IMG/VR virus record: IMGVR_UViG_3300028581_004252
Location: 1 to 32,963 of that record
Reading direction: 5' to 3' (one strand)
DNA length: 32,963 nucleotides
DNA from: a virus
Of the stretch, positions 16,019 through 23,451 are shown piece by piece. A program made the translations under genes and the position numbers. Within the stretch, counting starts at the first letter, position 1; each line of letters starts with the position of its first letter. The notes beneath the pieces were generated by a model. That model was given only the letters and a program-made list of their open reading frames with translations, was not told where the DNA came from and did no database searches.

Positions 16019-17238
16019 CCGTTACCACCACCATTTCTTTTTTTACTAAGCTCCTTGAAATCTTCAAGAGGAACATAATTAAGTGATGCCATGTGAACAT
16101 CACCACCAGGTACTTTTGGCAAATCCTCAAATGCAAGAATGTCATTAACAGAAAATGAGCCAGTAAGCCACATATCACTATACCACTTACCTCTTGTTGC
16201 AAAATCACCCCTAAGCTCACCCATAATATTAACCTTAACTTCTAAGCCTTTTTTAATATCACTTATAAATAAGCCCTTATAAGTATAGTCCTGTTCATAT
16301 TGACAGGAAACTGGGTGCAGAGAATTAACAATATACTCAATATCGTTCTGCTCATTGCTCGAATAACTCTGTTTTCCTGCATTTAGCTTGTAAATTGGAA
16401 TAGTAAAAAATCTTGAAATATCCTCAACACTAATTCCCTTGCTCTCAATAAACTGCGAATCCTTATTGTTTATGCTAATTTGTTGATACTCAAGCCCCAA
16501 ATCAAGCACCGCAATCCTAAAAGCATTATCAGCACCACTATGAATTTTAGCCCATTCCTCACGAATTTTGTCTTTCGCAGGTGTTTCAATTGAAGAAGAA
16601 GCCTTTAAAACTCCCACAGGTCTTGCATTTTGCGTATAGAATTTATTTTCATAAGTTTGTGCTGCTTGGCTTGTAGCAATAACCTCACTCGCACGTTGCA
16701 AAACAGAAATCCCATTGATTCCGTCCTCTGAATATGCCATAGGGTGAATAATTTCAAATGATTCAAACTTTCGTCTTTCACCAGTCTTAGGGTTTGTATA
16801 AATAAACCATAGTTTGCCATTATCATCAAAAATATTTCTAACATAGTCAGGTGGCAAGGGTAAAAGCTCAACTGGTCTGCCATTTCTATCACGCATAATA
16901 AGCATATATGCATTTCCCCAAAGTAACCTCTGCGATTCTATTAACTTTTTGAAAATAAATGGTGTCATTGCCTCGTTAGGTCTAACCTTTAAAAGGTCAG
17001 TAAACGGATGGCTTATATGCTCTTTGGTTTTACTATCCATAGCAAAAACAGGCAACTTGCTAATTGAATTTGAAATAATCTCAACACAAGCATTTACAGC
17101 GGACAATTTCATTGCCCTTGTCTGTGACTTAGTAAACATCTGACCGACCCCGCTCCACCCCAAAGGATTGTCAAATGTCAAAGAACTATTTACAACCACC
17201 TCATTTCTAACTTTTCTTATTGCCTTGTCGAATATCAA
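16015..17238 (-). CDS. Phage portal protein, HK97 type
   Basis: This 407-aa protein belongs to the Phage_portal (HK97) family. Hallmarks are NACVEIISNSISKLPVFAMD, the PNEAMTPFIFKKLIESQRLLWGNAYMLI segment, LLPLPPDYVRNIFDDNG and the later NDIEYIVNSLHPVSCQYEQD. Twelve copies would form the DNA channel. A TTG start at 17238 lies behind GGGGGTGATG and overlaps the preceding small gene's stop. Confidence 0.95.
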   Translation of the reverse strand: MIFDKAIRKVRNEVVVNSSLTFDNPLGWSGVGQMFTKSQTRAMKLSAVNACVEIISNSISKLPVFAMDSKTKEHISHPFTDLLKVRPNEAMTPFIFKKLIESQRLLWGNAYMLIMRDRNGRPVELLPLPPDYVRNIFDDNGKLWFIYTNPKTGERRKFESFEIIHPMAYSEDGINGISVLQRASEVIATSQAAQTYENKFYTQNARPVGVLKASSSIETPAKDKIREEWAKIHSGADNAFRIAVLDLGLEYQQISINNKDSQFIESKGISVEDISRFFTIPIYKLNAGKQSYSSNEQNDIEYIVNSLHPVSCQYEQDYTYKGLFISDIKKGLEVKVNIMGELRGDFATRGKWYSDMWLTGSFSVNDILAFEDLPKVPGGDVHMASLNYVPLEDFKELSKKRNGGGNG

Positions 17239-17402
17239 TCTTCATCACCCCCTTTTATAAGTAAAATAGCACCCCCAATGCACATCACCCCCCAACATAT
17301 AAACCCTGCAGGCTTATAAATTAAAAAGGCACCGCTCGAAATCGAAACGGCACCAACTACTATAAGCACATCAGGTAGAACCTTTTTAATTTTTTCTAAC
17401 AC
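17235..17402 (-). CDS. Small 55-aa membrane protein between terminase and portal
   Basis: From GTG 17402, behind GGGGG, the frame encodes LEKIKKVLPDVLIVVGAVSISS followed by a second hydrophobic span, FICWGVMCIGGAILLI, and an acidic GGDED end. This gives two membrane helices. Similar tiny hydrophobic proteins occur between TerL and portal in other phages of Bacillota, with unknown function. The start lies just beyond the terminase stop; the frame could extend to ATG 17423 inside terminase. Confidence 0.7.
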   Translation of the reverse strand: MLEKIKKVLPDVLIVVGAVSISSGAFLIYKPAGFICWGVMCIGGAILLIKGGDED

Positions 17403-17403
17403 A

Positions 17404-19065
17404 TTACAGCCCCCAATCATCACTCATTATTTTTGCATTTATGTCAGTAGAAATATTAAGCATTGCCCTAACGTGGGAAGTAGCAAAAGCAACAAGTGAA
17501 TCTACCTTATTTTTTGTTTTTGATTTATCAATCTTAACATTCCCAGCAGGGTCAGTTGTTTCAATAGCATTATTTATAGCCGCACGAAGGACTGGATTCC
17601 CACCATGAATAATTTTTCCTTGAATAATCAATTTCTTTAAATCCTTAATAGGCTCACTCATAGTTGCATATCCTTGCCTAACCTCAACACAGGTAACACC
17701 CTCATTTGATATATTATTTGCAAATTGTGTTGCATTCCAAGGGTCATAACACATTTCTAAAACTTTAAATTTTTGACATAATTGTAATATATAGCTCTCT
17801 ATCCACTCATAATCAATAACCTCACCAGGTGTTGCGGTCATATAACCCTGCCTAACCCATGTTGAATATGGCAAACCGTCCTTGCGTTCCTTTTCAAGCA
17901 TGGTTTCTTCAGGTATAAAGCTGTGATTTACAATAGCATAATACCCATCAGGCAGACGAAACTCTGCATTTACACTTGCGGTGTCCTCTGTGGATGCAAG
18001 GTCAACACCTAAATAACAAGGCAAACCTTCAAGTTCAGGGAATGGCTTATCGCAAGCATCCCATTTTTTAAGGTCAATAAATCTTGTTTGTGCATTAACC
18101 CATATATTAAGATGCTTACACAAAAAATTATTAAAGGCACTTGGTATGCCCTTTGCAGTATTAGCTTTTGCACGCAAATCATCAATCTTTACACTAACAT
18201 TAAGATTAGGGTTTGCCTTATACCACGTTCGCTCATCAAACGGATCATCACCTTCATCAGGCTGTGCAATATAACAAAAAAACGTATCATCATGCTCTAT
18301 TCCTCTTAAAACTTTTCTCGCATATTCATATACCTCATAGCAAATTCCGTTTCTATTATTGCCAGCTGTTGTAACAATCCAAATAACAGGCTGTGTCCTT
18401 GCACCAGTAGCAGTGTCTAAAACATCAAATACATCACGAGTTTTATGAGCATGTAGCTCATCAATTAAAGCAAAATGAATATTTAAGCCATCAAGCGTAA
18501 CCGCATCAGCAGAAAGAGCCTCAAACTTACTATTTGTGCTTGGCATATTTATATTATTTGTCAGAACATCTATGTAACGTCTAAGGCTTGGCGAAGCTTT
18601 AACCATTCGCTTAGCCTCATCAAAAATAATTCTTGCCTGGTCACGTTTTGTTGCAGCAGAATAAACCTCGGCACCAGCTTCACCATCAAGGCTCATTGCA
18701 TCAAGTCCAGTTCCTGCTGCCTTTGTTGATTTTCCGTTTTTTCGTGCAACCTGTTCATATGCTTTTTTAAAACGCCTTAAGCCTGTGACTTTATGTTGCC
18801 AGCCGAAAACAGAGCCATTACAAAAGCATTGCCAAAGTTCAAGTTTAATTGGTGTCCCTGCCCATTCACCTTTTGAATGATTACATAAGTTAAAAAAATT
18901 GATATGTGTTTCAGCAAGCTCCACATTGAAATAATATGGGAAACTCGCCTTTTGAGATTTTTTAAGGTCATTCAAGTGCCTTTTGCAAGCGAGCATTACA
19001 TCTTCGCCAACAATAAAATTTCCAGCAACAACTTCTTTTGCATATTGAGTTGTTCTATCCTGCAT
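17404..19065 (-). CDS. terL: Terminase large subunit
   Basis: This 553-aa packaging motor has an ATPase and a nuclease domain. The ATPase part shows FKKAYEQVARKNGKSTKAAG, a Walker A-like loop near residue 125, and FALIDELHAHKTRDVFDV, which is Walker B with catalytic Glu. The nuclease part begins with CYLGVDLASTEDTASV, where Asp binds metal. It pairs with the P27-type small subunit, whose gene overlaps it by 11 nt, and is associated with cos-type packaging together with the HNH gene. Confidence 0.96.
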   Translation of the reverse strand: MQDRTTQYAKEVVAGNFIVGEDVMLACKRHLNDLKKSQKASFPYYFNVELAETHINFFNLCNHSKGEWAGTPIKLELWQCFCNGSVFGWQHKVTGLRRFKKAYEQVARKNGKSTKAAGTGLDAMSLDGEAGAEVYSAATKRDQARIIFDEAKRMVKASPSLRRYIDVLTNNINMPSTNSKFEALSADAVTLDGLNIHFALIDELHAHKTRDVFDVLDTATGARTQPVIWIVTTAGNNRNGICYEVYEYARKVLRGIEHDDTFFCYIAQPDEGDDPFDERTWYKANPNLNVSVKIDDLRAKANTAKGIPSAFNNFLCKHLNIWVNAQTRFIDLKKWDACDKPFPELEGLPCYLGVDLASTEDTASVNAEFRLPDGYYAIVNHSFIPEETMLEKERKDGLPYSTWVRQGYMTATPGEVIDYEWIESYILQLCQKFKVLEMCYDPWNATQFANNISNEGVTCVEVRQGYATMSEPIKDLKKLIIQGKIIHGGNPVLRAAINNAIETTDPAGNVKIDKSKTKNKVDSLVAFATSHVRAMLNISTDINAKIMSDDWGL

Positions 19066-19546
19066 TATTTTTTACCCCTCTCACTAATGTTAAAAATGGA
19101 TCTTCCGTTTCCTCTTCGGTATCAACACTTAAATTTCGCCTTGACGAAGGTGTAAGTCCAAACTCACGCCCATACCTTAATAAATCGTCCATAGCTTTAT
19201 TTGCAATGCTAACCTCAGGGCGAGCAAGTATATTTCCTTTGTCAGAAGTATAAGTAAGTTCATCAAATGTTCTAAGCTTTTTCTCGGCTGTAAGCCACCT
19301 GTCATAAGCCTGGCAATAAGAACTAAGTATTGTCATATCGCACTTGGTTAATAAATTAGCTTTATGCAGTATCGGTGCAATACGCTTCCATTCCTTTTTT
19401 GCGTAGGTACCTAAATATGGAGGCGGAGCAGGAACTTCATCATCAATTGGCGGTTTAAATTCTTTATCATTGCATTTTCTCTTACCAGGGTTACCCTGCA
19501 AATCATTTAATGCCGATGGCTTTTTAGATGGCCCACGTAATCCCAC
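19055..19546 (-). CDS. Terminase small subunit, P27 family
   Basis: P27-type TerS recognises the packaging site. The signature LRGPSKKPSALNDLQGNPGKRKCNDKE is at the N-terminus, followed by PPIDDEVPAPPPYLGTYAKKEWKRIAPIL, which is the standard arrangement. I place the start at GTG 19546 behind GAGGGGGG, giving 163 aa. The open frame runs to 19582 but has no ribosome site there and its first residues are not family-like. The region upstream holds repeats and a GC-richer stretch that may be the site it binds. Confidence 0.92.
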   Translation of the reverse strand: MGLRGPSKKPSALNDLQGNPGKRKCNDKEFKPPIDDEVPAPPPYLGTYAKKEWKRIAPILHKANLLTKCDMTILSSYCQAYDRWLTAEKKLRTFDELTYTSDKGNILARPEVSIANKAMDDLLRYGREFGLTPSSRRNLSVDTEEETEDPFLTLVRGVKNNAG

Positions 19547-19609
19547 AACACCACCCCCCTCTCTATCATTTTTAAAAAACATCTGTTTATTAACATCTTT
19601 TCATTTTTA

Positions 19610-19672
19610 CTTTTCAATAAATTTCTAACTCTTTATTTTTGCTTTTCAATAAATTTCTAACTCTTTATTTTT
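19610..19672. repeat. Tandem 31-bp direct repeat upstream of terS
   Basis: Two identical 31-bp copies (19610-19640 and 19642-19672, period 32) lie between the terminase and HNH genes. They are AT-rich and phased at about three helical turns, which fits TerS-binding (cosB/R-type) sites. Confidence 0.8.
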
Positions 19673-19682
19673 ATTATTTTGG

Positions 19683-19772
19683 CTATACCCCACCCCTAAA
19701 ACTTGCGACCGCCTACGCAAAGCTTGGCTACGGTCAACGTGTCGGCAAGCAAAACTTTCTAAACGTGGGGGG
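19683..19772. other. Candidate cos/packaging-initiation region
   Basis: This non-coding stretch of about 90 bp is much richer in G and C than its surroundings. It carries short dyads, for example GACCG ... CGGTC spanning 19707-19735, and is bounded by CCCCACCCC and GTGGGGGG. It sits between the HNH and TerS genes, where cos sites of HNH-encoding phages usually lie. The nick positions cannot be read. Confidence 0.45.
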
Positions 19773-20129
19773 CTATCTCATAGGTCTACCGAATCCACCA
19801 TCTTCTTTTACTGTTTTGGTGTCATGACAACCCTTACAGAGTCCTTGATGATTGTTAGAATCCCAAAATAATGTCATATTTCCTTTGTGTGGTTTGATAT
19901 GGTCAACAACCGTTGCCAAAGTATGAATATTTTTTTCTAAACATCTAACACAAAAAGGATTTAGCGAAAGAAATGTTATTCTATATTTCCTCCACTTTGC
20001 ACCATAGCCACGTTCAGCAGAATTTCCTCTTTTAGTATCATAATGTTTAGTATGAAGTTCACAATATGTATTTTTTGATAGTTCTTTACAACCAATTTGC
20101 TTGCAAGGTCTTAATGGTTTAGATGGCAT
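19773..20129 (-). CDS. HNH endonuclease of the packaging module
   Basis: This 118-aa HNH nuclease has all expected elements: zinc Cys pair CVRC near residue 63, VVDHIKPHKG with the catalytic His, the Asn of SNNHQGLC, then CKGCHDTKT and the conserved EDGGFG. In cos phages this nuclease works with terminase to cut concatemers. An additional Cys cluster (CKQIGCKELSKNTYCELH) lies at the N-terminus. An ATG at 20129 follows GAGGTGA and is the first start downstream of the inverted-repeat cassette. Confidence 0.95.
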   Translation of the reverse strand: MPSKPLRPCKQIGCKELSKNTYCELHTKHYDTKRGNSAERGYGAKWRKYRITFLSLNPFCVRCLEKNIHTLATVVDHIKPHKGNMTLFWDSNNHQGLCKGCHDTKTVKEDGGFGRPMR

Positions 20130-20142
20130 TAAATCACCTCAA

Positions 20143-20263
20143 AACTGTAAACATAATACAGGGAGTGTTTATATATTTAAAATGCCCCACAAAAGGCTTT
20201 ATATATAGCACTTTAAGTAGTTTTAAAATAGCACACTAACAAAATATTATTATGTTTACAGTT
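20143..20263. repeat. 16-bp perfect inverted repeats flanking 89 bp (candidate invertible cassette)
   Basis: The 16-mer AACTGTAAACATAATA (20143-20158) recurs as its exact reverse complement at 20248-20263. The 89-bp interior is AT-rich and promoter-like, with two copies of a GTGCTAT motif on the minus strand. The right repeat lies 2 bp beyond the recombinase stop, and the left repeat is 13 bp from the HNH start. The left copy also contains a CTGTA-N7-TACAG dyad (20145-20161), as in a recombinase core site. Confidence 0.85.
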
Positions 20264-20265
20264 AT

Positions 20266-20811
20266 TCAAATTTTAAAGCTTACCATAGCCTTTTTAATTC
20301 GTTCCCTGGTTATTCCAATATAGATTAAAGTTTCACGTTCTGACGTGTGATTAAACCACACCATTAGTGTAGCAATATCCTTTGTTTGCTTGTAATAATG
20401 ATATCCACATGTCTTACGCATACTATGAGTGCCTATATTTTGTAACCCATATTTCCTGCCAACTTGATTTAAAACTATATATGCCCAACTTCTGTTAATT
20501 GCTTTATACTCATTAGTATTTAAAGGTATCAAAGCTTCATGTGGGTCCCTATTGTTGCAATAATGCTCTAATGCCCTTGTTAATTCAGAATTAAAAGCAA
20601 CAGAAACTTCCTTGCCTGTCTTTGGCTGTCTGATTGTTGTTTCTTTTTTACCTTTAACATCACCAACACGCAATGAAAGAATTTCACCAATCCTAAGTCC
20701 TAAGTTAATGCCTACCATAAACATAATAAAAAACTTTTCATCACGCTCATATAAGTCCTTTTTAATTTTATAAATAATTTCTTTATCACGAATCGGCTCA
20801 ACAAAATTCAT
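20266..20811 (-). CDS. Small tyrosine recombinase (FimB/FimE-sized, catalytic domain only)
   Basis: This 181-aa tyrosine recombinase has the complete active site: Arg40 (LGLRIGE), Lys64 (QPKTGK), His129 and Arg132 (HSMRKTCG), His155 (WFNHTS) and Tyr164. It lacks the N-terminal arm- and core-binding domains of a prophage integrase, so it resembles the short DNA-inversion enzymes (about 200 aa) rather than an Int. It stands in the late-control region, between a TerS-like small gene and an inverted-repeat cassette. Likely roles are site-specific inversion or binding at that cassette; a purely regulatory role is possible. Confidence 0.92.
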   Translation of the reverse strand: MNFVEPIRDKEIIYKIKKDLYERDEKFFIMFMVGINLGLRIGEILSLRVGDVKGKKETTIRQPKTGKEVSVAFNSELTRALEHYCNNRDPHEALIPLNTNEYKAINRSWAYIVLNQVGRKYGLQNIGTHSMRKTCGYHYYKQTKDIATLMVWFNHTSERETLIYIGITRERIKKAMVSFKI

Positions 20812-20817
20812 ATTATA

Positions 20818-21018
20818 TCACCACTTTTTATTCTCAATTTTTGAAAGCACAGCTCTAATTGCTTCTAAGTCAGGTGGTACATGTTTCTTGATTATCTTAA
20901 CTTTACCACTGACACCATTCTTATCTGCAACCATTTCTTTTTCCTCATAATCATAACCAATTGCACGTTTTAAAAGTGCATCTTTTACCTTTTGTTCATC
21001 AATTTTATTATTTACCAT
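20818..21018 (-). CDS. 66-aa stand-alone TerS/HTH C-terminal-like protein
   Basis: This short protein reads as KVKDALLKRAIGYDYEEKE, a variable loop, then KVKIIKKHVPPDLEAIRAVL. This is the C-terminal motif found in many phage TerS and phBC6A51-type HTH proteins (a LLKRAxGYxYEE helix and a strand with K-H-V-P-P-D). The DNA-binding helix-turn-helix part that usually precedes it is absent. An ATG at 21018 has AGAGGTG upstream and the gene ends 6 bp before the recombinase start. It may modulate packaging or late expression; that role is inferred. Confidence 0.75.
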   Translation of the reverse strand: MVNNKIDEQKVKDALLKRAIGYDYEEKEMVADKNGVSGKVKIIKKHVPPDLEAIRAVLSKIENKKW

Positions 21019-21052
21019 TGCAAAACACCTCTACTTTGTGTAAAATGATAAA

Positions 21053-21131
21053 GATAGTTTGTGGATCCACACTATCTATACCAGGTGTTTACTGGTATAA
21101 GCAACGGAAGGTGCTGATACACCTTCCGTTG
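21053..21131. promoter_or_regulatory. Three consecutive hairpins at the early/late junction
   Basis: Hairpin C (21102-21131) is a perfect 12-bp stem with a 6-nt loop, 5 bp after the methyltransferase stop. Hairpin B (21077-21099) has 8 bp. Hairpin A (21053-21076) is built around the dyad GTGGATCCAC with flanking GATAGT/ACTATC arms. C has a T run only on the plus-strand side and is flanked by B on the minus side. The array probably ends or gates early transcription. Confidence 0.75.
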
Positions 21132-21136
21132 TATTT

Positions 21137-22351
21137 TTATAATTCAGTATAGTTAATCTTTTCGCCATTCCTCAACAGGATTGCAACATCACCTGTCTGC
21201 AAGATGTACCTCTTTACAATTACATCACAATACTTTTCATCAAGTTCAACCATTCGGCAGAATCTATTTGTTTGTTCGCAAGCAATAAGTACAGAACCAC
21301 TACCGCCAAAGGCATCAAGAACAATTTCACCAGGCTTACTTGAATTAGTTATAGGATATGCACAAAGTGGTATTGGTTTCATTGTTGGATGGTCTTCGCT
21401 TTTTGTAGGTCTATCAAATTCCCAAACAGTAGATTGACTTCTGTCTGAATACCAATTATGAGGAGCTCCAACTTTCCAGCCATAAATTACTGGCTCGTGT
21501 TTCCATTGATAATCACAGCGACCAAAAACAAAAGATTGCTTTACCCATACACAAGTGCCTGAATGATGAAAGCCTACGTCTTTAAAAGCACTTATAAAAT
21601 TACATCCCTCTGTTTCAGAGTGGAATATATAGATGCTTGCACCATTATCCATCACGTTATTAACATTACTGAACACAGCATGCAAGAACTGATAAAAATT
21701 ATCTTTTGACATATTATCATTCTTAATCGTTCCAGCCTCACCCTGATAATCTACATTGTAAGGTGGATCCGTAACTACAAGCTGTGCCTTTTCATCACCT
21801 AATAATAATTTCAATGTTTCAGGCGAAGTGCTATCTCCACAAATTAGCTTATGGTTTCCAAGCAACCACACATCACCTTGCTGTGTAATAGGTGTTTCAG
21901 GTAATGCCTCATCAATATCAAATTCATCATCAATTATTTCATTATTCTCAAACTCTGCTATGAGCTTGTCAATTTCTTTGTCACTAAATCCTGTAATGGC
22001 AATATCAACCTCTGTAAGCTTAAGCTCCTCAAACAAAGCAGAAAGCTTTTCATCATTCCAACCGCCACTGATTTTATTAAGGGAAATGTTAAGCACCTTT
22101 TCATCATCAATATTTAAATTAACAACACTTACCTCTACTTCAATTTCACCACTATCAATTAAAATTTTAAGCCTTTGGTGACCGCCTACAACATTGCCAG
22201 TCTGCTCATTCCAAATTATAGGGTCAATATAACCAAATTTATCAATAGAGCGTTCAAGATTGTCATAATCATCATCACCCTTTTTTAGGTCAATACGAGG
22301 GTTATACTCCGCTGGGTTTAGTTTCTCTATTGGTATCTTTTTTATTAGCAA
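21137..22351 (-). CDS. ParB-like nuclease domain fused to DNA methyltransferase
   Basis: This 404-aa fusion has a ParB/Srx-type domain at residues 1 to about 110: IEKLNPAEYNPR, then IDPIIWNEQTGNVVGGHQRLKIL. A DNA amino-methyltransferase follows, with motif IV VVTDPPYNVDYQG near residue 205 and motif I LDAFGGSGSVLIACEQTNR near residue 360. The order IV then I is that of beta-class N6-adenine/N4-cytosine enzymes. It probably protects phage DNA from host restriction or marks it for packaging. I chose TTG 22351 (AGGAG 8 bp upstream); GTG 22360 is too close to that site. Confidence 0.93.
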   Translation of the reverse strand: MLIKKIPIEKLNPAEYNPRIDLKKGDDDYDNLERSIDKFGYIDPIIWNEQTGNVVGGHQRLKILIDSGEIEVEVSVVNLNIDDEKVLNISLNKISGGWNDEKLSALFEELKLTEVDIAITGFSDKEIDKLIAEFENNEIIDDEFDIDEALPETPITQQGDVWLLGNHKLICGDSTSPETLKLLLGDEKAQLVVTDPPYNVDYQGEAGTIKNDNMSKDNFYQFLHAVFSNVNNVMDNGASIYIFHSETEGCNFISAFKDVGFHHSGTCVWVKQSFVFGRCDYQWKHEPVIYGWKVGAPHNWYSDRSQSTVWEFDRPTKSEDHPTMKPIPLCAYPITNSSKPGEIVLDAFGGSGSVLIACEQTNRFCRMVELDEKYCDVIVKRYILQTGDVAILLRNGEKINYTEL

Positions 22352-22523
22352 TCTCAACACTCCTTATTTCATCAGCTATATCTATTAATGTATCACAGCC
22401 AGCACACCTTTTAAGCTGTAACCGTTCTTTTAGTACAGCCTTTTTATATTTAATGTCATACAGCTTTATATTTTTAGCACATTCTCTGCAACTTTTATAA
22501 TCAACAAACTTTATCTCTTCCAC
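22302..22523 (-). CDS. 73-aa zinc-ribbon-like protein
   Basis: From GTG 22523, behind AGGGGG, the frame encodes EEIKFVDYKSCRECAKNIKLYD, a basic helix, then LKRCAGCDTLIDIAD. The two C-x-x-C pairs suggest one zinc knuckle. The family is not recognised. It overlaps the start of the ParB-methyltransferase gene by about 50 nt, so the two are likely co-translated. The open frame extends upstream to 22616 but without a ribosome site. Confidence 0.6.
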   Translation of the reverse strand: MEEIKFVDYKSCRECAKNIKLYDIKYKKAVLKERLQLKRCAGCDTLIDIADEIRSVEIANKKDTNRETKPSGV

Positions 22524-22602
22524 GAAATTACCCCCTAAAAAAGTATAAAGAAAAAGCAGGGCTTTTCGCTCTGCTCTAACAAATATTTTCCACAATACTA
22601 TT

Positions 22603-23109
22603 CTAACACACCTCAATGTTAACTTGTGTTAAGTCTTTTTTATATTTTATTTGCAAATTCCATTCCTTAACCATATTTATTATAATTTTTCTATGTACCT
22701 TTGGCAACCAAGGTCTTGAATAAAAAGCATTTGCACTTATCCATTCCCACGTTCGCCCCTGGAAGTGCCTAAGCTCTATAATTCTGTTGTCATTAGGCGA
22801 AAGCCTCCGTAATATTTTGTCAATCATATCTTTTTCGTCCATCAGCTCTAATATCTCAGCAGATAATTCCTTAATATCTTTTTTGTATCTAACAAGCACA
22901 TTTTCAAGTGACATCAAAGCATCAAATGTTTGGTCACTGCCATTATGAGCGGATGGCATATCACTAACCATACTTGCAGAGGGTATGCACTCATCATAAT
23001 TTCCACGCATTCCAACAATATCACTAAGCCTTTTATTAAGCTCTAATATTCTACTCGTGTAAGTAGGATATTTTTCAAGTTTTTCAATAAGTATCTCGCA
23101 ATTCATCAT
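22603..23109 (-). CDS. Late regulator, DUF1492/ArpU-type sigma-like protein
   Basis: This protein of about 168 aa has helical DUF1492-like organisation. An N-terminal coiled segment is followed by LILE-type helices with MDEKDMIDKILRRLSPNDNRIIELRHFQGRTWEWIS and a terminal helix-turn-helix, which resembles sigma-70 region 4. Such proteins (ArpU, RinA and relatives) activate packaging and late genes in phages of Bacillota. The start at 23109 has GAGGG upstream; ATG 23130 overlaps the previous stop (ATGA) and would add 7 residues. It is the last regulatory gene before the late-control region. Confidence 0.8.
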   Translation of the reverse strand: MMNCEILIEKLEKYPTYTSRILELNKRLSDIVGMRGNYDECIPSASMVSDMPSAHNGSDQTFDALMSLENVLVRYKKDIKELSAEILELMDEKDMIDKILRRLSPNDNRIIELRHFQGRTWEWISANAFYSRPWLPKVHRKIIINMVKEWNLQIKYKKDLTQVNIEVC

Positions 23110-23126
23110 TAGTGCATACCCTCTTT

Positions 23127-23279
23127 TCATTTTATAGTCACACAAAACGTTAAAACAACTGCTGCAATCCAATACACGAACATCCTAATATTGCCTTTTG
23201 ATAAATAAACTATTGCACTGCCTAAATTAATTAACATTGTTATTGATGGCAGGATGTATTCAGGTTTTATTTTAATCAT
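23127..23279 (-). CDS. 50-aa membrane protein
   Basis: The ATG at 23279, behind GAGGG, encodes 50 residues with two hydrophobic spans: ILPSITMLINLGSAIVYL, then MFVYWIAAVVLTFCVTI, ending in a Lys. It overlaps the upstream 58-aa gene by 8 nt and touches the downstream regulator by an ATGA. Such small membrane proteins are common in phage early operons; the function is unknown. Confidence 0.65.
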   Translation of the reverse strand: MIKIKPEYILPSITMLINLGSAIVYLSKGNIRMFVYWIAAVVLTFCVTIK

Positions 23280-23448
23280 GCAACCCTCTATCCATAACCC
23301 ATAATTGATTAACAGCCCTTGACACTATATAACACCCTGAATCGTTGACAATTTTTAATGCAACCTGTACAGCTTTGTATTGCTCGGTTGATGGTTCAAG
23401 TATTGCTAAAACATTTGATAATTCGTTTGATACCTTATCTTTAGTCAT
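23272..23448 (-). CDS. 58-aa hypothetical early protein
   Basis: The ATG at 23448 follows GGAGTAACC and gives a 58-aa mostly helical product with NELSNVLAILEPSTEQYKAVQ. It has one Cys and no motif I recognise. The tight overlap with the membrane-protein gene downstream and the 3-bp gap to the nucleotidyltransferase upstream support it as a real operon member. Confidence 0.65.
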   Translation of the reverse strand: MTKDKVSNELSNVLAILEPSTEQYKAVQVALKIVNDSGCYIVSRAVNQLWVMDRGLHD

Positions 23449-23451
23449 TGG

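Noticed and set aside
19610-19672. CRISPR-like array
   Set aside because: Only two adjoining AT-rich copies with a 1-bp gap and no spacers or cas genes; this is a plain tandem repeat.
19639-19827. Plus-strand open frame across the cos-like region
   Set aside because: It overlaps the HNH end, has no ribosome site, and runs against the direction of the operon; the GC-rich stretch is better explained as a packaging site.
20266-20811. Recombinase as the main prophage integrase
   Set aside because: It lacks the arm-binding and core-binding domains, sits in the middle of the phage rather than at an end, and has no att-like site. A full integrase is more likely outside the window, beyond the repressor.
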